Of a stretch of DNA of 8,453 nt, positions 1 to 8,453 are shown one piece after another (the stretch's first letter is position 1; each line of letters starts with the position of its first letter). Below the pieces are notes generated by a model that was given only the letters and a program-made list of their open reading frames with translations, was not told the origin of the DNA and ran no database searches. The DNA is from Gammaproteobacteria bacterium. Lineage in GTDB: Bacteria > Pseudomonadota > Gammaproteobacteria > Steroidobacterales > Steroidobacteraceae. The stretch lies in NCBI GenBank assembly GCA_020846815.1, contig JADLDF010000449.1, positions 1-8,453 on the forward strand, written 5' to 3'. Made by a program: the position numbers and the translations under genes.

Positions 1-1241
1 AGGTTGACGACGCCGCGCGCGAACGCGACCAGCTCGCGCTCGTTCGACTGGAAGAGCTCGTCGCGCGGCCAGTTCTCGAGCACGGCCATGACCGCCTTGG
101 CGTCGTGGCTCGACGGATCGAGGCCGAAGTGCGCGATCACCGCGTCGACCTTGCGGCGCAGCAGCGGGATGTCGTGGGGGCTCGCGAAGTAGGCCGTGGA
201 AGTCCACAGGCCGACGAAGCGGTGCTCGGCCTGCGGTGCGCCCCGTGCGTCGAATTCCTTGACGGCGACGTAGTCGAGATAGGTCGCGCGGTGCACGGTC
301 GCGAGGGCGTTCGCCTTGGAGATCACCAGCGGCGCGCTCGAACGCGCAGCCTCGCGCATGCGGCCGCGCAGCACGGTCGTGGTGGCAGGGGTCGCGCCTC
401 GCGATTCGCGCAGGATGCCGAGGCCGGTGCCGCGGCGCGGTTCGAGGCGGTCGGCGTCGCGGCCGCGGCGCAGCCGGTACTGGCGGTAGCCCAGGAACAC
501 GAAGTGCCCGGTTTCCATCCAGTCGAGCAGGTGGGCGGCCTCGGCGACCTCGTCGCGCGGCGAGCGTGCCGGCGGATGGGCTCGCAGCCCGCCGGCGAGC
601 GCGCGCATGCGCTGGCGCATCGGCTGCCAGTCCTCGACGGCGGCACGCACGTCCGCGAGCGTCTGCAGCAGCGCGTCGCGCAGCGCCTGCATCGCTTCGG
701 CGTCGTATTGCCGGTCGATCTCGTAGAGCTGCCAGGACTCGCGGCGCGTGGCGGCGGCGCGCGCCCTGTCGCCGGCGGCGGCCGGAACCTCGTCGGGCGT
801 GGCGAGCCCGAGCGCGCACAGCCGGCCCGCCGAATCGCGGCGCGCCTCGAGCACCGGGTGGACCAGGAGATGGATGGCGATGCCGCGGGCCGAGAATGCG
901 ATGCCGAGCGAGTCGACCAGGAACGGCATGTCGTCGGTGACGATCGCGACGAAAGTCGAGGCGGAGTCGAAGCCGTGGCGCGCCGGCTCGGGATTGAAGA
1001 CCTCGACCCGCGTCTCGCCGGCGCGGCGCCGCGTGCCGCTGCGCAGGTGTGCGAGCGCCGCGAGCGCGAGGTCGCGCGGCGCTCGCGCGCCGAGGTCGTC
1101 CTCGTCGACGCCGCGGAAATAGGCCTCGAGGAAATCGCGCAGCGCAGGGCCGCGGGGCAGGTCGCGGGCACGCGCGCGGCGTGCTGCGGCCACGATCGCC
1201 GCGATCCGCTCCAGTCGTCGCCGCGGCAGGTTCTCGAGCAT
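1..1241 (-). CDS. gdhB: NAD-dependent glutamate dehydrogenase, large (GDH_180) type, N-terminal part; 3' end beyond the window
   Basis: The reading frame stays open from an ATG at 1241 to the window edge, giving about 413 codons; this family is usually about 1,600 residues, so only the N-terminal quarter is visible. The family oxidatively deaminates glutamate to 2-oxoglutarate and ammonia with NAD+, feeding glutamate carbon into the TCA cycle in the cytoplasm. Recognition rests on the family signature TDDMPFLVDS near residues 102-111, followed by GIAIHLLVHPV, then LLDWMETGHFVFLGY near 240-251, SKANALATVHR near 310-319, YLDYVAVKEFD, and GLWTSTAY with IPLLRRKVD near 345-368. These segments belong to the ACT-like N-terminal regulatory region; the catalytic dehydrogenase core lies outside the window. 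The start is the ATG at 1241 because GGAG sits 6 bases before it. Another in-frame ATG at 1262 would add seven residues but place that GGAG inside the gene. The gene follows the MarR gene on the same strand after 73 bases. Gene naming for this family varies between species. Confidence 0.93.
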   Translation of the reverse strand, partial: MLENLPRRRLERIAAIVAAARRARARDLPRGPALRDFLEAYFRGVDEDDLGARAPRDLALAALAHLRSGTRRRAGETRVEVFNPEPARHGFDSASTFVAIVTDDMPFLVDSLGIAFSARGIAIHLLVHPVLEARRDSAGRLCALGLATPDEVPAAAGDRARAAATRRESWQLYEIDRQYDAEAMQALRDALLQTLADVRAAVEDWQPMRQRMRALAGGLRAHPPARSPRDEVAEAAHLLDWMETGHFVFLGYRQYRLRRGRDADRLEPRRGTGLGILRESRGATPATTTVLRGRMREAARSSAPLVISKANALATVHRATYLDYVAVKEFDARGAPQAEHRFVGLWTSTAYFASPHDIPLLRRKVDAVIAHFGLDPSSHDAKAVMAVLENWPRDELFQSNERELVAFARGVVN

Positions 1242-1247
1242 TGCGTT

Positions 1248-1251
1248 CTCC
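1248..1251 (-). promoter_or_regulatory. Shine-Dalgarno GGAG of the glutamate dehydrogenase gene
   Basis: On the minus strand GGAG is followed by six bases (AACGCA) and then the ATG at 1241. This spacing selects 1241 over the in-frame ATG at 1262. Confidence 0.6.
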
Positions 1252-1314
1252 AGGCTTGGCATCGGGTGGCAGTCTAGGCTCGGGTGGTGCGTCCTGCGAT
1301 CCGTGCGCGTGTCT

Positions 1315-1779
1315 TCAGCCGGGCTCCGCCGGGCCGATCTCGGTCGCACGCCCGAGCAGCACGCGCAGCGCACGGTCGAGCCCGGCACGCTCGGCTTCGC
1401 TCAGTGGCGCGAGCAGCTCGCGCTCGTAGGCGAGCGCGACCGGCACGACCTCGGCATAGACGTCCTCGCCGAGGGGCGAGAGTCGCAGCATCGAGCGACG
1501 CCGGTCGCTCGGTGCGAAGCGCCGCTCCAGGCGCCGCGAGCGCAGCAGCGCCGCGACCGCGCGGCTGACCGCGACCTTGTCCATGGCAGTGCGCTGCGCG
1601 ACTTCGGCGGCCGAGAGATCCGGGTGGATCGCGAGGGTCGCCATGACGCGCCACTCGGGGATCGTCAGGCCGAAGCGGCGTGCATAGCTGCCCGAGATCG
1701 CGTTGCTGACGAGGTTCGACAGCACCGAGAGGCGATAGGGCAGGAAGTTCTCGAGCTGCAGCCGGCGTCGTCGGGTCAT
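1315..1779 (-). CDS. MarR-family winged helix-turn-helix transcriptional regulator
   Basis: A 154-residue protein of typical MarR length. MarR proteins bind DNA as dimers at short palindromes and usually respond to small aromatic or other ligands; the ligand here cannot be read from the sequence. Visible parts: an N-terminal dimerisation helix (LENFLPYRLSVLSNLVS, about residues 9-25); the PEWRVMATL segment (41-49); the helix-turn-helix at about 55-80 with LSAAEVAQRT and the recognition helix MDKVAVSRAVAALL; a wing with the family hallmark DRRRSMLRLSPLG (92-104); and C-terminal dimer helices with LSEAERAGLDRAL. The ATG at 1779 is chosen because AGGTGAGG precedes it at proper spacing. Upstream TTG (1803) and GTG (1788) codons are in frame but have no better ribosome site. 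The gene lies 73 bases upstream of the glutamate dehydrogenase on the same strand and may be co-transcribed with it. It is divergent from the methionine operon. A role in controlling the dehydrogenase is inference from position only. Confidence 0.9.
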   Translation of the reverse strand: MTRRRRLQLENFLPYRLSVLSNLVSNAISGSYARRFGLTIPEWRVMATLAIHPDLSAAEVAQRTAMDKVAVSRAVAALLRSRRLERRFAPSDRRRSMLRLSPLGEDVYAEVVPVALAYERELLAPLSEAERAGLDRALRVLLGRATEIGPAEPG

Positions 1780-1782
1780 CGG

Positions 1783-1790
1783 CCTCACCT
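1783..1790 (-). promoter_or_regulatory. Ribosome binding site AGGTGAGG deciding the MarR start
   Basis: On the minus strand AGGTGAGG ends three bases before the ATG at 1779, so its AGGTG core is six bases away. This makes 1779 the best start; the TTG at 1803 would leave this site inside the gene. Confidence 0.55.
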
Positions 1791-1885
1791 GCGATGGTCG
1801 CAAGGTTACAGGAGTTGCCTCGGCGGGCCGTCCGAATCAGGCAAGGGAATCCGGTCACGATTTCGAGCGTGCCCCGGCCGGGCGC

Positions 1886-1915
1886 TTGCCGTCAGGTCCT
1901 GGATTGGTTTAGACT
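1886..1915 (+). promoter_or_regulatory. Candidate sigma-70 promoter of the arsR-metF-metH operon
   Basis: TTGCCG (1886-1891) and TAGACT (1910-1915) are separated by 18 bases, each matching four of six positions of the -35 and -10 consensus. A second possible -10, GATAAT (1916-1921), is closer to consensus but has no good -35 at the right distance. Either choice would start transcription about 1922-1928, only some 17-23 bases before the ATG at 1945. It would also put the palindrome at 1917-1940 on the transcription start region. The local drop to AT-rich sequence within a very GC-rich window supports a promoter. Not experimentally established. Confidence 0.4.
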
Positions 1916-1916
1916 G

Positions 1917-1940
1917 ATAATTGCAGAATTACGCAATTAT
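1917..1940 (+). promoter_or_regulatory. AT-rich 24-base palindrome, probable operator of the ArsR-type regulator
   Basis: Perfect 8-base inverted arms, ATAATTGC (1917-1924) and GCAATTAT (1933-1940), flank an 8-base centre whose middle four bases (AATT) are also self-complementary, so 20 of 24 positions are symmetric. Only six of the 24 bases are G or C, in strong contrast to the surrounding GC-rich DNA. It ends four bases before the ATG of the ArsR-family gene and overlaps the predicted -10/start region. That is where an autorepressor of the ArsR family would bind to block transcription of its own operon. Assignment to this regulator is inference. The neighbouring MarR protein or another factor could use it, since it lies in the shared divergent region. 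Confidence 0.6.
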
Positions 1941-1944
1941 TCAA

Positions 1945-7806
<5,862 letters not shown>

Positions 7807-7863
7807 CGGGAGAGGGCCGTGCCAGGACGCCTCCTACTGACTTCAGCGACCGTCCGCGTGAGA

Positions 7864-8453
7864 TCAGCTCCCCGTTTTACGCTTCGGCTCCGCTGGTGAG
7901 TTTTCTGGTTCCTCGTCGTCGAGCTGGCGCAGATAGGCCGGGCCGCCGAGCGCGCGCATCTGGCCGAGGATCTTCGTGCGCCGCCCGAGCACGTAGGCCG
8001 AAGGCGCGTCGGCGCGGAAGCGGACCGGGTTCGGCAGAACGGCGGCGAGCGTCGCGGCCTGGCTGCGCGTGAGACGCGCAGCGGGTTTGCGGAAGAAGCG
8101 CTGCGAGGCTGCCTCGACACCATAGATGCTGCGGCCGAACTCGGCGACGTTCAGGTAGACCTCGAGGATCCGTTCTTTCGGCCAGACCACCTCGATCAGC
8201 ACCGTGAACCAGGCCTCGAGGCCCTTGCGCAGGTAGCTGCGCCCGCGCCACAGGAACAGGTTCTTCGCGACCTGCTGCGAGATCGTGCTCGCGCCGCGCA
8301 CGCGCGTGCTGCGCGCGTTGTGGCGCACGGCCTCGCGGATCGACTTCAGGTCGAAGCCGGCGTGGAACGGGAACTGCTGGTCCTCGGCGGCGATGACCGC
8401 GAGCGCGGCATGCGGCGAGATCTGCTCGAGGTCGGCCCAGCGGTAGTCGTTGG
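7864..8453 (-). CDS. mtgA: Monofunctional biosynthetic peptidoglycan glycosyltransferase, 5' end beyond the window
   Basis: About 195 C-terminal residues are visible, with the frame open to the right edge. MtgA proteins are usually about 230-245 residues, so the missing part should be the cytoplasmic start and the single membrane anchor. The enzyme polymerises lipid II into glycan strands at the periplasmic face of the inner membrane and lacks a transpeptidase domain. GT51 motifs are clear: [17 protein letters not shown], with the catalytic glutamate in EDQ at visible residue 23; [16 protein letters not shown] (53-68); [11 protein letters not shown]; the [17 protein letters not shown] segment with its conserved [19 protein letters not shown]; and [16 protein letters not shown]. 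The protein ends within about 50 residues of that last motif, which fits the monofunctional form rather than a bifunctional PBP. The tail is acidic (LDDEEPE) then basic (PKRKTGS). The GTG at 8328 is internal, because conserved family sequence continues upstream of it. The gene converges on metH with a 57-base gap and is functionally unrelated to it. Confidence 0.95.
   Translation of the reverse strand, partial: NDYRWADLEQISPHAALAVIAAEDQQFPFHAGFDLKSIREAVRHNARSTRVRGASTISQQVAKNLFLWRGRSYLRKGLEAWFTVLIEVVWPKERILEVYLNVAEFGRSIYGVEAASQRFFRKPAARLTRSQAATLAAVLPNPVRFRADAPSAYVLGRRTKILGQMRALGGPAYLRQLDDEEPENSPAEPKRKTGS

Noticed and set aside
105..1277. 390-codon open frame on the plus strand over the glutamate dehydrogenase gene
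   Set aside because: The opposite strand encodes conserved GDH motifs over the whole interval; this frame is a low-complexity shadow.
1780..1803. TTG at 1803 as start of the MarR gene
   Set aside because: The ATG at 1779 has AGGTGAGG immediately upstream, whereas TTG is a rare start without a better site.
1873..1882. CCCGGCCGGG perfect 10-base palindrome as an operator
   Set aside because: Such all-GC palindromes are expected by chance in this composition, and it lies upstream of the likely -35 with no further symmetry.
1921..1944. TTG at 1921 as start of the ArsR-type regulator
   Set aside because: It lies inside the palindrome and next to the predicted promoter, has no ribosome site, and adds eight residues not needed by the ArsR fold; the ATG at 1945 is preferred.
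1780..1944. SAM or cobalamin riboswitch in front of the methionine operon
   Set aside because: The leader between the likely transcription start and the ATG is far too short, and I found no B12-box or SAM-aptamer-like pattern in the 165-base region. Control by the ArsR-type protein is more likely.
7864..8328. Short mtgA starting at the GTG at 8328
   Set aside because: The frame continues upstream through conserved GT51 sequence, including the catalytic glutamate in the EDQ motif, to the window edge, so the GTG is an internal valine codon.

Overview
This is a very GC-rich, gene-dense chromosomal window from a proteobacterium. Three things suggest a gamma- or betaproteobacterium (Xanthomonadales/Nevskiales-like is my guess): a large-type NAD-glutamate dehydrogenase, a stand-alone peptidoglycan glycosyltransferase (mtgA), and an ArsR-type regulator placed directly before metF and metH. 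The taxonomic guess is inference. I see no mobile element, CRISPR array, rRNA, tRNA or phage gene, and no gene-free stretch longer than about 165 bases.

Layout. The left end (1-1241, minus) is the N-terminal quarter of a GDH_180-type NAD-dependent glutamate dehydrogenase, cut by the window edge. Upstream of it on the same strand is a MarR-family regulator (1315-1779). A 165-base divergent intergenic region (1780-1944) separates this minus-strand pair from a plus-strand methionine operon. The operon consists of an ArsR-family regulator carrying a degenerate methyltransferase-like C-terminal half (1945-2871), metF (2891-3820) and a full-length cobalamin-dependent metH with a roughly 100-residue N-terminal extension (3817-7806). 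metF and metH overlap as ATGA. The right end (7864-8453, minus, convergent with metH) is the 5'-truncated mtgA gene.

How the genes work together. MetF makes 5-methyltetrahydrofolate, and MetH uses that methyl group to convert homocysteine to methionine through cobalamin. The regulator in front of them probably senses a methyl-cycle metabolite such as SAM or S-adenosylhomocysteine. It lacks an obvious ArsR metal-binding motif, carries the remnant of a SAM-binding fold, and has an AT-rich palindrome at its own promoter that would be a natural operator. ArsR-family regulators of methionine genes (SahR type) are known in Proteobacteria, so this is probably a variant of a known theme rather than an entirely new system.

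The less ordinary points are the eroded methyltransferase domain of the regulator, the conspicuous operator, and a His/Cys cluster in the extra N-terminus of MetH. The GDH/MarR pair and mtgA look like ordinary housekeeping neighbours.
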